In this document: positions 24,944 to 34,079 of the stretch, piece after piece
Layout of the letters: each line of letters starts with the position of its first letter
Numbering within the stretch: the stretch's first letter is position 1
Source: Proteus columbae
Lineage (GTDB): Bacteria > Pseudomonadota > Gammaproteobacteria > Enterobacterales > Enterobacteriaceae
DNA: 64,000 nucleotides
Direction: 5' to 3'
Assembly (NCBI RefSeq): GCF_009914335.1
Contig: NZ_CP043925.1
Coordinates: forward strand, 3,286,001 to 3,350,000
Program-made: the position numbers and the translations under genes
Notes under the pieces: generated by a model
Told to the model about the DNA's origin: nothing
What the model saw: only the letters and a program-made list of their open reading frames with translations
Databases searched by the model: none

Positions 24944-24968
24944 AAACCAGAAACCTCATTTCTGGTTT
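24944..24968 (+). promoter_or_regulatory. Hairpin upstream of dhaK
   Basis: A perfect 10-bp inverted repeat AAACCAGAAA-CCTCA-TTTCTGGTTT, ending 36 bases before the dhaK ATG. No T-run follows, so it is more likely an operator or a leader RNA stem than a terminator. The rest of 24733-25004 is AT-rich and shows nothing else clear. Confidence 0.5.
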
Positions 24969-25004
24969 GAAGACTAAACACAAATTTCAAATGGAGCATT
25001 TAAG

Positions 25005-26069
25005 ATGAAAAAGCTGATTAATCGAGTTGATGATGTGTTATCTGAACAACTACAAGGCTTTGCAAAAGCCCATCCTGAAATCAAACTTCATCCCTCCTCT
25101 TTTTATGTCACGCGAAAAGATGCTCCAGTAAAAGGTAAAGTTGCTCTATTGTCTGGCGGTGGTAGCGGACATGAACCCATGCATGCAGGTTTTGTCGGTA
25201 AAGGAATGCTTGATGGTGCATGTCCTGGTGAAATATTTACGTCACCAACACCTGATAAAATGTATGACTGTGCCAAAGAGATTGATAGCGGTGAAGGCGT
25301 TTTAATGATCGTGAAAAACTACACCGGTGATGTGCTTAACTTTGAAACAGCGACAGAACTGCTTCATGACGATGGTGTAAAAATTGCAACTGTATTAGTT
25401 GATGATGACGTGGCGGTAAAAGATAGCTTATATACCGCAGGACGCCGTGGTGTTGCCAATACCGTTTTAATAGAAAAACTACTGGGTGCGGCAGCAGAAA
25501 GAGGCGACTCTCTTAATGAACTGGTTAAATTAGGTCATCACATTAATAACAATGGTTTTTCCATCGGCATTGCCTTAGAAGCTTGTACCGTTCCAGCCGC
25601 AGGAAAACCTTCTTTTACTTTACCTGAAAATGAAATGGAGTTTGGTGTCGGTATTCACGGTGAACCAGGTATTGACCGTCGTAAATTTTCCTCTCTCAAT
25701 GATACTGTTGATGCCATGTTTAATACCTTGATTGAGAATGGTCACTATCAACGAGTGATACGCAATTGGGATCGTGAAAGCGGCACTTGGATCGAGGAAA
25801 ATCAGGAAAAACAACCTTTAAAATCTGGCGATCGCGTCATTGTTTTAGTTAATAACCTTGGTGCCACACCACAATCTGAACTTTATGGTGTTTATAACCG
25901 TTTAACTCAATGCTGTGAAAAATTTGGCTTAACCATCGAACGTTCTTTAATTGGTTCTTATTGTACTTCGCTCGATATGTCAGGGATCTCAATTACGTTA
26001 TTAAAAGTTGATAACGAGTTACTTACCTTATGGGATGCCCCTGTGAATACACCTGCGATGGTGAAATAA
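25005..26069 (+). CDS. dhaK: Dihydroxyacetone kinase subunit DhaK
   Basis: 354 residues, close to the usual 356. SGGGSGHEPMHAGFVG (near residue 50) belongs to the substrate site. GIHGEPGIDRR (near 215) carries the histidine that binds dihydroxyacetone covalently as a hemiaminal. NNLGATPQSELYGVY is near 286. DhaK binds dihydroxyacetone and receives phosphate from ADP tightly held by DhaL. It is first gene of dhaKLM. No dhaR regulator or glycerol dehydrogenase gene lies beside it, so control is likely global or through the leader hairpin. Confidence 0.96.
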   Translation: MKKLINRVDDVLSEQLQGFAKAHPEIKLHPSSFYVTRKDAPVKGKVALLSGGGSGHEPMHAGFVGKGMLDGACPGEIFTSPTPDKMYDCAKEIDSGEGVLMIVKNYTGDVLNFETATELLHDDGVKIATVLVDDDVAVKDSLYTAGRRGVANTVLIEKLLGAAAERGDSLNELVKLGHHINNNGFSIGIALEACTVPAAGKPSFTLPENEMEFGVGIHGEPGIDRRKFSSLNDTVDAMFNTLIENGHYQRVIRNWDRESGTWIEENQEKQPLKSGDRVIVLVNNLGATPQSELYGVYNRLTQCCEKFGLTIERSLIGSYCTSLDMSGISITLLKVDNELLTLWDAPVNTPAMVK

Positions 26070-26098
26070 GTCTTTAATAACAAGAAAAGGAACACAAA

Positions 26099-26731
26099 AT
26101 GGCTTTAACTCACGCTCAAATTATTCTTTGGTTACAACAATGTGCACTACTGTTTGAAAAAAATAGTGATTATTTAACGGATTTAGATCGTGAAATTGGT
26201 GATGCTGACCACGGTTTAAATATGAACCGTGGCTTTAGAAAAGTGCAGGAAAAACTACCTGAGTTTGCAGGACAAGATATTGGCACTATCCTCAAAACTA
26301 CGGGCATGACATTGCTCTCAAATATTGGCGGTGCAAGTGGTCCTTTATTTAGTACCTTCTTTATTCGTGCAGCCAAACCTACAGCTTCATTGCAAAACCT
26401 AGAACTAAATCAACTTGTTGAAATGGTAACAGAAGGTGTAGAAGGCATTGTAAGCCGAGGAAAAGCAGAGCCAAATGACAAAACCATGTGTGATGTTTGG
26501 TGGCCTGTGGTTGAGTCATTAAAACACGCTAATGAACAAAACCTTTCTATCAAAGAAGCCCTCTCTCAAGCACAAGTTGCCGCTGAAAAAGCCGCTGAAA
26601 ACACCATTGCGATGCAAGCTCGAAAAGGACGAGCAAGTTACTTAGGTGAGCGCAGTATCGGACATAAAGATCCTGGCAGTGCTTCTGTGGTACTGATGAT
26701 ACAAGCTCTTGCTAATAGTATTAATGCATAA
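26099..26731 (+). CDS. dhaL: Dihydroxyacetone kinase subunit DhaL
   Basis: 210 residues. DREIGDADHGLNMNRGF (near residue 26) carries the aspartates that hold two Mg2+ and ADP. GGASGPLFSTFF (near 79) and RKGRASYLGERSIGHKDPG (near 177) complete the nucleotide site. It is cytosolic, uses bound ADP as a cofactor, is rephosphorylated by DhaM, and passes phosphate to DhaK-bound substrate. AAAGGAA precedes the ATG; it starts 29 bases after dhaK. Confidence 0.96.
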   Translation: MALTHAQIILWLQQCALLFEKNSDYLTDLDREIGDADHGLNMNRGFRKVQEKLPEFAGQDIGTILKTTGMTLLSNIGGASGPLFSTFFIRAAKPTASLQNLELNQLVEMVTEGVEGIVSRGKAEPNDKTMCDVWWPVVESLKHANEQNLSIKEALSQAQVAAEKAAENTIAMQARKGRASYLGERSIGHKDPGSASVVLMIQALANSINA

Positions 26732-26772
26732 CTGACCAAGCAACCAATACAAGCAACCAATAAAGGTCTACC

Positions 26773-28221
26773 ATGATAAATATTGTTATTGTTTCTCATA
26801 GTAAACATCTCGCTGATGGTGTGGCAGAACTTGCCAGTCAGATGCTTAATCCGACTCATTGCCAACTTGCGGTTGCCGCAGGTATCAACGATGAAGAACA
26901 TGCGATTGGTACTGATGCCGTTAAAATTATGACGGCGATAGAATCACTTTCACAAGCACAATCTATTGTTGTGATGATGGATTTAGGCAGTGCAATCTTA
27001 AGTGCAGAAACTGCGATTGAGTTACTTGATCCCGAGCTAGCTGAGAAAGTCACTCTCTGCTCTGCGCCTTTAGTTGAAGGTACACTTGCAGCAGTTGTAG
27101 CAGCATCTTCTGGGGCATCACTAGAAAAAGTGATTGAAGAAGCTTCAAATTCTTTATATCCAAAGAAAATCCAACTTGGTGAAAATTTCGTTCAACCTAA
27201 AAATGATATTAATGCCCCTGTCAAAATTCACGGTAAAGAGGCAAGTTGGGTAGTTCGTAATCCTCATGGTTTACACGTAAGACCGGCGGCAACGTTAGTT
27301 GAGGTGCTTTCTACTTTTCAAGCTGATTATCAATTAGTTAAGGGGGATAGACGTATTAATCCTCTCAGTTTAAATCAGCTTTCATTAATACAAATTCGCC
27401 AAGGCGATGAGATAACGCTAATTGCCTCTGGTGAACAAGAAAATGAGGCGATTGCGGCTTTTCTTGAACTTGCCCGAAATGGCTTTGGTGAAGAGCTACC
27501 TTCTGATTCTAATACCATAACATTAAACGGTATTTTAGCCCCTGTATCTCAAATTAAAGCACCCGCTTTTGTTTGGCATGAAATAGAGCTCTCACCCGTC
27601 GAAAACTTATCAGAACCGATTGATATTGATGCTCAAATTGGCAAACTTAATTTTGCAATAAAGAGTACGCTAAAAGCACTAAAACAGAGTGCCAATAAAG
27701 CTAGCCAAAAATTAGGTGAGCATATTGGTGCTATTTTTAACGGTCATATCATGATGTTAGATGATGATGAGTTAATAACAAGCGTGATAGATCGCATCAA
27801 AGCAGAGAAGATCAGTGCCCAGCAAAGTTGGTCGGATGAAATGCAAGAAAGAACACAGATGTATTGCGCACTTACCGATCCCTATTTACGCGCGCGTGAA
27901 CTCGATCTTCGTGATCTACGTAATCAAGTGCTTTACCATTTACAAGATAAAACTCGCCCAAGCTTTACCCCTTCACAACCCGCTATTTTGGTCGCAAAAG
28001 AGCTTTTTCCTTCCACATTAATTCAATTAGTTGATAGTCAATTAGTCGGTATTGCTTTAGCAAAAGGTGATAGTCGCTCTCACAGCGCCATTATCGCGGC
28101 TGAAATGCGCTTACCGATGTTAGTCAATTTAGGTTCCGCACTATTAAAAGTCACTGAATCCCAAAAGTTAAAATTAGATACCAATAAGGGCGAATTAGTT
28201 ATTGAACCGATAATGTTATAA
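26773..28221 (+). CDS. dhaM: Dihydroxyacetone kinase phosphotransfer subunit DhaM (EIIA-HPr-EI)
   Basis: 482 residues with three phosphotransfer domains. The N-terminal mannose-type EIIA (about 1-130) has its histidine in VSHSKHLADG. An HPr-like domain (about 155-245) has NPHGLHVRPAATL. A truncated Enzyme I N-terminal domain (about 255-482) has GDSRSHSAIIAAEM. The chain carries phosphate from PEP, via general EI and HPr, to the ADP on DhaL. The three-domain form is typical of enterobacterial DhaM. It is the last gene of the operon; the hairpin at 28252-28271 lies just beyond. Confidence 0.96.
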   Translation: MINIVIVSHSKHLADGVAELASQMLNPTHCQLAVAAGINDEEHAIGTDAVKIMTAIESLSQAQSIVVMMDLGSAILSAETAIELLDPELAEKVTLCSAPLVEGTLAAVVAASSGASLEKVIEEASNSLYPKKIQLGENFVQPKNDINAPVKIHGKEASWVVRNPHGLHVRPAATLVEVLSTFQADYQLVKGDRRINPLSLNQLSLIQIRQGDEITLIASGEQENEAIAAFLELARNGFGEELPSDSNTITLNGILAPVSQIKAPAFVWHEIELSPVENLSEPIDIDAQIGKLNFAIKSTLKALKQSANKASQKLGEHIGAIFNGHIMMLDDDELITSVIDRIKAEKISAQQSWSDEMQERTQMYCALTDPYLRARELDLRDLRNQVLYHLQDKTRPSFTPSQPAILVAKELFPSTLIQLVDSQLVGIALAKGDSRSHSAIIAAEMRLPMLVNLGSALLKVTESQKLKLDTNKGELVIEPIML

Positions 28222-28243
28222 ACCGCTTTTCAAATTAGACACA

Positions 28244-28271
28244 TAAAAAAACCCGCACAATAATGTGCGGG
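28244..28271 (-). terminator. Terminator of the fimbrial operon (convergent with dhaM)
   Basis: CCCGCACA-ATAA-TGTGCGGG stem. On the minus strand it is followed by seven T's, so it mainly ends the leftward fimbrial transcript. Rightward it has no T-run and is weaker for dhaM. Confidence 0.85.
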
Positions 28272-28326
28272 TAAGTCAACGAAAAACGCTATCAAATCTA
28301 GGTCATTATTGACTCTTATAATTTTA

Positions 28327-29178
28327 TTAAGGTATTGATAATACCAATGTCGTAGTACCACTAAAGTTACCTAATGAAGGAGTGCCATTAGTTTGAAGTT
28401 TTGACTTCACTCTTACATAGGTGTATTCATTCATTATTGCGTTAACTTGTGTACCAATTGATGCAGGTGAACCATTTAACGTTAAAAAAGAACGGATGCT
28501 ACCATCTGGTTTTAAGTTTAAAAAATGATCTTCCATCGAACTGGTAATTTTTACTGGCATAGTTTCATTACAAGTGAGCGCAAATTGTTCTTCCGCCTCA
28601 TTACCATCAACTTGTGTCACATCAAGTACACCATGTGAAATAGTAAGATTATTAGAAACAAATGCACATTTACCTTCAGGCGGTGGAGCAATACCACATA
28701 CGCCACCAGGTACCATTCTTCCGCTTCCTCCCGTTGCACTACTCGTCATAAAAAAAGCAATACATTCATCAACAGTAACAGATCCAGCATGAGTACTATA
28801 ATTCACATAAGGGAAAGTCAACCCACATTGATTAACAGCCACATCGCGTATTTCAGCCATAGAGCTTAAATGTTGTAAATCTACATCACACCGCCATCTC
28901 GCTCGATGCTCAGTACCCGTTCCTCCCTTATTAGGTTTTGAGTGGAAGTGGTTTAATTGAATATAACACCGACCACTCAAACCTAAACTTTTACAAGGGT
29001 TTGGCGTAAATCCCATTTCCGTCCAATATTCCAACACATAGTCATAACGAATATTACCTTTAATTTCTGGAGAAGGACCTGATTTAGTAATATAAGTAAA
29101 ATAACCTGCTTGTACACTAAATAGAGAAAAACTGCATAGTACAATTAATAACTTTAAAATTTGCTGTATTTTTTTCAT
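28327..29178 (-). CDS. MrpH-like metal-binding fimbrial tip adhesin
   Basis: 283 residues with a signal peptide ending SVQA at about residue 24. It is longer than the pilin subunits. The N-terminal receptor domain (about 25-155) has many cysteines and the pair H77-x-H79 (LNHFHS) plus H130 (YSTHAG). This is the spacing seen in Proteus MrpH, where three histidines bind zinc needed for adhesion and biofilm. The C-terminal part (about 170-283) is a pilin domain ending GTTTLVLSIP. The position as last gene of the operon fits a tip adhesin. Identification with a specific named Proteus fimbria is not possible from the sequence alone. Confidence 0.85.
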   Translation of the reverse strand: MKKIQQILKLLIVLCSFSLFSVQAGYFTYITKSGPSPEIKGNIRYDYVLEYWTEMGFTPNPCKSLGLSGRCYIQLNHFHSKPNKGGTGTEHRARWRCDVDLQHLSSMAEIRDVAVNQCGLTFPYVNYSTHAGSVTVDECIAFFMTSSATGGSGRMVPGGVCGIAPPPEGKCAFVSNNLTISHGVLDVTQVDGNEAEEQFALTCNETMPVKITSSMEDHFLNLKPDGSIRSFLTLNGSPASIGTQVNAIMNEYTYVRVKSKLQTNGTPSLGNFSGTTTLVLSIP

Positions 29179-29184
29179 TATCTT

Positions 29185-29721
29185 TTACTCATATTTCAAA
29201 GAAAACACGGCAGTAGCAGAAAAATGCCCCGGCTTAATTGATTTATCTGCGATCGCTTTTGCTGTCGCTTGCAAATAAGCAATAAAATTAAGCTCAAAAA
29301 TGCCATTATTAGGAATATTATATAAGCTGGTGTAATCACCTAATTTGATAGGGACACCTTCTTTAGTCGTAATTTTTATTCCTAAATCAGGATTATTAGC
29401 GTTATCGTCTAATGCTAATAATCCGGCAAGTTCATTATGAGTTGCCCCTTCAAATTTGATTTTCACTTGCTTGGCAATAGAGATATCGCACTCTGATAAA
29501 GTAATTTTGAAATCCTTTTTCTCGAATTCAAAATAACTTTTATAAATATCATCCAAGCGAATTTCATCAAATACCACATCAACCTGAGAGTGTTCAGGTA
29601 GAACTTTGCAAGGTGCGATAATTAATGAACCAAAGATATTAAGATTTTCAGCCGCAAAGACAGAAGATGAAAACAATAAACAACCACCAATAATACAACC
29701 AGATAACATTGATTTATTCAT
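29185..29721 (-). CDS. Minor fimbrial subunit (MrpG-like adaptor)
   Basis: 178 residues, signal peptide MNKSMLSGCIIGGCLLFSSS ending VFAA. It is a pilin domain with a disulfide pair (IIAPCKV and LSECDI) and the C-terminal beta strand ending ATAVFSLKYE used for donor-strand exchange. It sits just before the adhesin gene, the usual place for a tip adaptor. Its ATG overlaps the preceding subunit stop by one base, so translation is coupled. Confidence 0.85.
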   Translation of the reverse strand: MNKSMLSGCIIGGCLLFSSSVFAAENLNIFGSLIIAPCKVLPEHSQVDVVFDEIRLDDIYKSYFEFEKKDFKITLSECDISIAKQVKIKFEGATHNELAGLLALDDNANNPDLGIKITTKEGVPIKLGDYTSLYNIPNNGIFELNFIAYLQATAKAIADKSIKPGHFSATAVFSLKYE

Positions 29722-30212
29722 TATTGGTACTCCACAAACAAGGTGCCACCCGCGGTAAAATTACCTGGTACCAGTTCACTATTTTCTTTTTTCACCAATA
29801 CTGCCCAAATTTTTTCAGGGTTATTTAAATTAACCGAATACTTTTTATTTAAATCAATAATAGAATCACCCATCATAAATTTTACGGTTAATTCATTAAT
29901 ATTGGTTCTCAGCCCATTAGGATCGAAGCTACTTTTATTACCATCAATTGATAAATACATATTCCAGTTATTTAAATTTTCTTCACAGGTAATTTGGTAA
30001 TTAATTTCTCTTTTTTGGTCATAGCCTTTAATTGTTTTTATCGCCACAGGACCAAAATTCACCTCAATCATATTACCGTCATTCACTTTGCAAGGTGGTG
30101 GCGTTAATAAATTACCTTTAATCAGCACTTGTGTCTCATTATCTTTCGCTAGACTAGGTGAAGATGATATTGAAAATAAAAATAACATCGTGAGGAATGG
30201 ATAATAACGCAT
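29721..30212 (-). CDS. Minor fimbrial subunit (MrpF-like)
   Basis: 163 residues from ATG 30212, which has GGAGG upstream. A longer frame runs to 30293 but overlaps the previous gene. The signal peptide ends PSLAKD. The pilin fold has cysteines in PPPCKVNDG and QITCEEN, the stretch AVLVKKENSELVPGNF, and the C-terminal strand GTLFVEYQ. It closely resembles the next gene upstream (30229-30714) and probably arose by duplication. Confidence 0.83.
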   Translation of the reverse strand: MRYYPFLTMLFLFSISSSPSLAKDNETQVLIKGNLLTPPPCKVNDGNMIEVNFGPVAIKTIKGYDQKREINYQITCEENLNNWNMYLSIDGNKSSFDPNGLRTNINELTVKFMMGDSIIDLNKKYSVNLNNPEKIWAVLVKKENSELVPGNFTAGGTLFVEYQ

Positions 30213-30228
30213 ACTGTTTATTCCTCCG

Positions 30229-30714
30229 TTAGTTGTAATAAACCTGCATAGTTGCAGTCGCCGTAAAGGAGCCAGTTGGTAGCGCGGCGCCACTTTTTTT
30301 CACAAGTACAGCATAAAGCTCAGGTCGAGTTTGATAGTTAAACTTAAACGGCTCTGTCATATAAACATTGGTGTCAGCGGTTTTAAATAACACTCCTAAA
30401 TCTGTCACGCTTGTTTTTAAATAACGCGTATCAAACCCAGCGCCGTCACCAGTAAATTTCAGTGACATACTTGGGTCACCTGTTGTTTTACAATCCAAGG
30501 TGTAATCCATTTTTTGTTTATAATTTTCGTTTTCTATTCTTGTGGTCATCACATCATTAAAGTTCACTTCAATAGGTTTACCATCGTTAATCTTGCAAGG
30601 GCGTGACTCCACACTCCCACTCACAGTCACTCTTAAAAAGCCAGAAACAGCCCATACAGAAGGAGCGAGAAAACTCATACAAAGAAAAAGTATTACACCT
30701 CGGAATATAAGCAT
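30229..30714 (-). CDS. Minor fimbrial subunit (MrpE-like)
   Basis: 161 residues from ATG 30714. The signal peptide MLIFRGVILFLCMSFLAPSV ends VWA. The pilin domain has SRPCKINDGKPIEVNFN and TLDCKTT (disulfide) and AVLVKKSGAALPTGSFTA near the end. The PCK(I/V)NDG and AVLVKK motifs are shared with the next gene, marking paralogues. The gene starts four bases after the chaperone stop. Confidence 0.83.
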   Translation of the reverse strand: MLIFRGVILFLCMSFLAPSVWAVSGFLRVTVSGSVESRPCKINDGKPIEVNFNDVMTTRIENENYKQKMDYTLDCKTTGDPSMSLKFTGDGAGFDTRYLKTSVTDLGVLFKTADTNVYMTEPFKFNYQTRPELYAVLVKKSGAALPTGSFTATATMQVYYN

Positions 30715-30718
30715 AATA

Positions 30719-31465
30719 TTACGCCTTCTTATCTTTGATATTTGCTGAACAAATATCTCCACGACATTGGAATGTTAAGTCAACCAGCCCACCAAAATCA
30801 TTGAGATATTCAAGGGTAGGTGTCGCACCTAAATCACCCACTTTTGTTCCCAGTGAACGTTGACCAAAAGGTTCAATCATCACCGCTTCAAAGTCTTTTA
30901 CTTCCGTATTGTTCTTTCTGACTTTGGTAATGGTTAAGTAATAAGGCGACGGATTTTTCACATTGTAATGGTCACTTTGTTTTTCAATCACAATGTCTTT
31001 TTCCATTGGATTAGCCTCTAAACGGCTTGGTGCAACAATGCTTTTTGGTCGATAAAACACTTTAATTTTTGTCTGTAATGCAATCTGTAAAACATTAGGA
31101 GAATCACTACGAGGTGGAATTTCACGAACATTAAGGTAATAAATACTTTCTCTGTCTGTGGGCAACATATTTGTTGCTGGTAATGCCTGTATTTTAATTT
31201 GGCTTTTGCTACCGGCTTCAATACGCTGAACTGGCGGTGTTACCACAAAAGGAGAATTGATTTTTTCATCTTTACTATTCTCAAGCCAAGACTGTGCTAA
31301 ATAAGGTTTAGATTCATTTTCATTTTCTAAAACCATACTGACTGAGCGCTCACCTTCATTATATAAAACACGAGTTCTATCTAATGCGATAGCGGAATAA
31401 GCGGATTGAGAAAAAAGGCAAAGTGTAACGATAGCGCCAAATGTTTTTGTATTGATATATTTCAT
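30719..31465 (-). CDS. Periplasmic fimbrial chaperone (PapD/MrpD-like)
   Basis: 248 residues from ATG 31465, with GGTGA upstream; a GTG nine bases earlier is possible. The signal peptide ends SAYSA. Two immunoglobulin domains are seen: the N-terminal one with the anchoring arginine in ALDRTRVLYNEGE and the lysine in QTKIKVFYRPK, then PFGQRSLGTKVGD in the C-terminal one. It binds subunits by donor-strand complementation and delivers them to the usher. The C-terminus has a cysteine pair (FQCRGDICS). Confidence 0.93.
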   Translation of the reverse strand: MKYINTKTFGAIVTLCLFSQSAYSAIALDRTRVLYNEGERSVSMVLENENESKPYLAQSWLENSKDEKINSPFVVTPPVQRIEAGSKSQIKIQALPATNMLPTDRESIYYLNVREIPPRSDSPNVLQIALQTKIKVFYRPKSIVAPSRLEANPMEKDIVIEKQSDHYNVKNPSPYYLTITKVRKNNTEVKDFEAVMIEPFGQRSLGTKVGDLGATPTLEYLNDFGGLVDLTFQCRGDICSANIKDKKA

Positions 31466-31491
31466 TTCATTCACCGTTGACTTAAATTTAA

Positions 31492-33987
31492 TTACTTACA
31501 AGGAAGCAACAACATGTTGCTTAAATTATTTTCTAGCACTTGAGGTAATTGGAATTGGCAAGTTTCGCCATTCCAAGCAAGATCTAATGTTTCACCTGCT
31601 TTTACACCTGATAAATAAACAAAACCGTCATCCGAAATAATGCCGACTTCTAATTTATCTTTGTTATAAACACTGGCGCCAAAAGGAGGATGTTTCTTAT
31701 CAGCCATAGTGATCACCGCTAAGACTTTCTCACCTTCAATCACGTTAAATTTACGGTAACCGATCGCCCCTTCTGTCAAGGTAGCGTATTGCGATGATTG
31801 AACAGCATCAGCATTTTCAGGAAGATTATTGATATCAATCGTAATATGGCTACGAGAATAGTTTTGCACACCCATTAAAACGGCTTTACCGTGACGGTTA
31901 GTTTCAATTGGTGTTAAACCTGTTTTAATCGGAATATCTTCAACATTATTGGTATCAACCAATATGCGTGAATTTCCCATTGAAGTGACTCGGTGGAATG
32001 CTCCCCCTTCTGGGGTTAGCGTTATCCCCCCCATTAATTGCATCGATAAAGCGCTTTGATTATTTTGGGTATAAGTTCCACTTGTCGTCAGTTTTGCTAA
32101 ATTACCGTCGTAATTATAGAAACCTGACAGATTCACTTTATCGCTATCCCATGTACCCGCAGATAAGTTATAGGTACTTCTTTCATTCAGTCGCTCATAA
32201 TAGTTAACAGAATTACTCGTATTATGGCGATTAAATGATCCCGAATAACTAATATTGGCGTCATTACGCTCTAGCGGTACACCTAATGACACATAAACCC
32301 CTTCGTCATTATTATGGCTAGATTCCACTTTATACGCGGATAAGTTAATGGATAGATTTTTAAAATTAGCCCAATCAAAATAACTAGAAACCGTAAAACT
32401 GTAGTTATCAGTTGAAGGTCGATTCCAATAGGTTTGGCGAGAATAGTTTAAATACGTATTGATATTGTAATCAGGGAAAGCTGTACCAAAGATGGCGGTA
32501 TAAAGCTCTTTACCACTGTCAATATGAAGCCCACGATAACGACCATCTAAAAATTGAGTCATACTTAAATAGTCTCGTTGAGAGAAGCGATAACCCGCAA
32601 ACGTGATCTGGCTATTTATTTGATCAAATTGTTTTGAATAGGTAACGTTATAAGAAGTACCAGATAGTGTCTTATCATCAAAATTACTGCCCATCTCAGC
32701 ACGCGAAGCCGAAATATTAAAAGAAAGCACCCCAAATGGCGCTAAGTCTTGCCCTAGACCTAAAGCAATATTTTGATATTCAGTTGAGGCTAATAATCCG
32801 CCATAAATCGTGGTGTTATTCGCTGCCCCCCATGAAAAGGAGCCTAATGAAAATGCAGGACCTTCAGTGTCATGTTCATTTTTAGTTGGCTTACCCATCA
32901 CCAACTTATATAAAAACTGGCCAGGTCTTGTCAGTGTACCTAAACGCGAGGTTTCTACTTTAAATGTTTGAACAGAACCATCTTGTTCTTCAATAGAAAC
33001 ATCTAAGGTACCGCCCCCAAATGTGTTGACGTCTTGAATTCGAAACGGCCCTGGACTTACTTCATTTTGATAAACAATACGGCCATCTTGACGCACAATA
33101 ACCGTGGCGTTAGTTCTTGCAACTCCCGCAATTTCAGGTGCATAGCCCTGTAAACGAGGAGGGATCATCGCGTTATCACTTTCTAATGAAGCCCCTAAAT
33201 AGCGAAAACTATCAAAAAGTTCTGATGATAAATATTGTTCACCTAACGTTAATTTAGCGCCTAAAGATCGAATAGCTCGGAAAATATAAAGCTGGTTCCA
33301 ACGCCATGATTTATCGTTGCTATTTAAATTACCGCCAGAGGCTTGCCAATCTGAACGAAAACGCCAAGCGCCCATATTAATGCCCATTACACCACTAATA
33401 TTGGTTCCCGTTTCGGTCCTTTTATCGTTGTTTTCATATCGAATAAGGCGATTACTCATATTGTAATCAAGAAAGGATCCCGCAATACCATCATCCCAAC
33501 GTGATGGAGGATCCCAACTCGGATCTTGATATTCCATAAAGGCTTGAGGAATGCTGATATTTAAAATACCAGTGTAAAGATCACCCACGGCATTCATATT
33601 TGGCACGGAGCGGAAATCAAGACACTGGGTATTATTTGTTGTTAACCAAGTGACTTTTTTTTCCCATTCAGATTTTAAACCTAAAATGGGATAAACCTCT
33701 GGGGTGATACAAGGAATAGATAATTCTGCGTTGTAATCTGGGGCAAAAAATAAAATAGGCTCTTCGTTTCTTACTCTTTGTTTATTAACGTCGGTCGCCA
33801 GTAAATGAGTGCCCGGCTGAATATAATTTGCGTAAGAAAATTTAGTAAAATCGGTATTTTCAATACCCTTATCAGTTAAAAAGTCGGTATTGAAATCTAC
33901 TGCTTCTTCTGCAAAAACAGGCAACGAAAAAGGAACAAAGAATAAAAGCATTACTTTTGTGATCTTATTTATTTTCATGCTTTTCAT
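31492..33987 (-). CDS. Outer-membrane fimbrial usher (FimD/PapC/MrpC family)
   Basis: 831 residues with a signal peptide ending PVFA. It has an N-terminal periplasmic domain (VDFNTDFL start), a central barrel with plug (RLQGYAPEIAGVARTNATV near residue 285 is the usher signature region), and C-terminal domains. A terminal cysteine pair is in GETCQF ... LLPCK. It forms the pore through which the fimbria is assembled. Length and architecture are normal. It follows the major subunit gene after a GC-rich hairpin. Confidence 0.95.
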   Translation of the reverse strand: MKSMKINKITKVMLLFFVPFSLPVFAEEAVDFNTDFLTDKGIENTDFTKFSYANYIQPGTHLLATDVNKQRVRNEEPILFFAPDYNAELSIPCITPEVYPILGLKSEWEKKVTWLTTNNTQCLDFRSVPNMNAVGDLYTGILNISIPQAFMEYQDPSWDPPSRWDDGIAGSFLDYNMSNRLIRYENNDKRTETGTNISGVMGINMGAWRFRSDWQASGGNLNSNDKSWRWNQLYIFRAIRSLGAKLTLGEQYLSSELFDSFRYLGASLESDNAMIPPRLQGYAPEIAGVARTNATVIVRQDGRIVYQNEVSPGPFRIQDVNTFGGGTLDVSIEEQDGSVQTFKVETSRLGTLTRPGQFLYKLVMGKPTKNEHDTEGPAFSLGSFSWGAANNTTIYGGLLASTEYQNIALGLGQDLAPFGVLSFNISASRAEMGSNFDDKTLSGTSYNVTYSKQFDQINSQITFAGYRFSQRDYLSMTQFLDGRYRGLHIDSGKELYTAIFGTAFPDYNINTYLNYSRQTYWNRPSTDNYSFTVSSYFDWANFKNLSINLSAYKVESSHNNDEGVYVSLGVPLERNDANISYSGSFNRHNTSNSVNYYERLNERSTYNLSAGTWDSDKVNLSGFYNYDGNLAKLTTSGTYTQNNQSALSMQLMGGITLTPEGGAFHRVTSMGNSRILVDTNNVEDIPIKTGLTPIETNRHGKAVLMGVQNYSRSHITIDINNLPENADAVQSSQYATLTEGAIGYRKFNVIEGEKVLAVITMADKKHPPFGASVYNKDKLEVGIISDDGFVYLSGVKAGETLDLAWNGETCQFQLPQVLENNLSNMLLLPCK

Positions 33988-34037
33988 TTTGCTATGCCAT
34001 CCTCAGCATTATTAACAGAAGATAATATTGATGAGAT

Positions 34038-34063
34038 GCATGGCGCCTAAGCGCCACACATCT
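34038..34063 (-). promoter_or_regulatory. Intercistronic hairpin between major pilin and usher genes
   Basis: TGGCGC (34041-34046) and GCGCCA (34051-34056) around CTAA, with the outer arms extending the stem imperfectly. No T-run follows on the minus strand. Such stems after major pilin genes often lower downstream expression or protect the pilin mRNA. Confidence 0.6.
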
Positions 34064-34079
34064 TATAAAAAAACAACAA

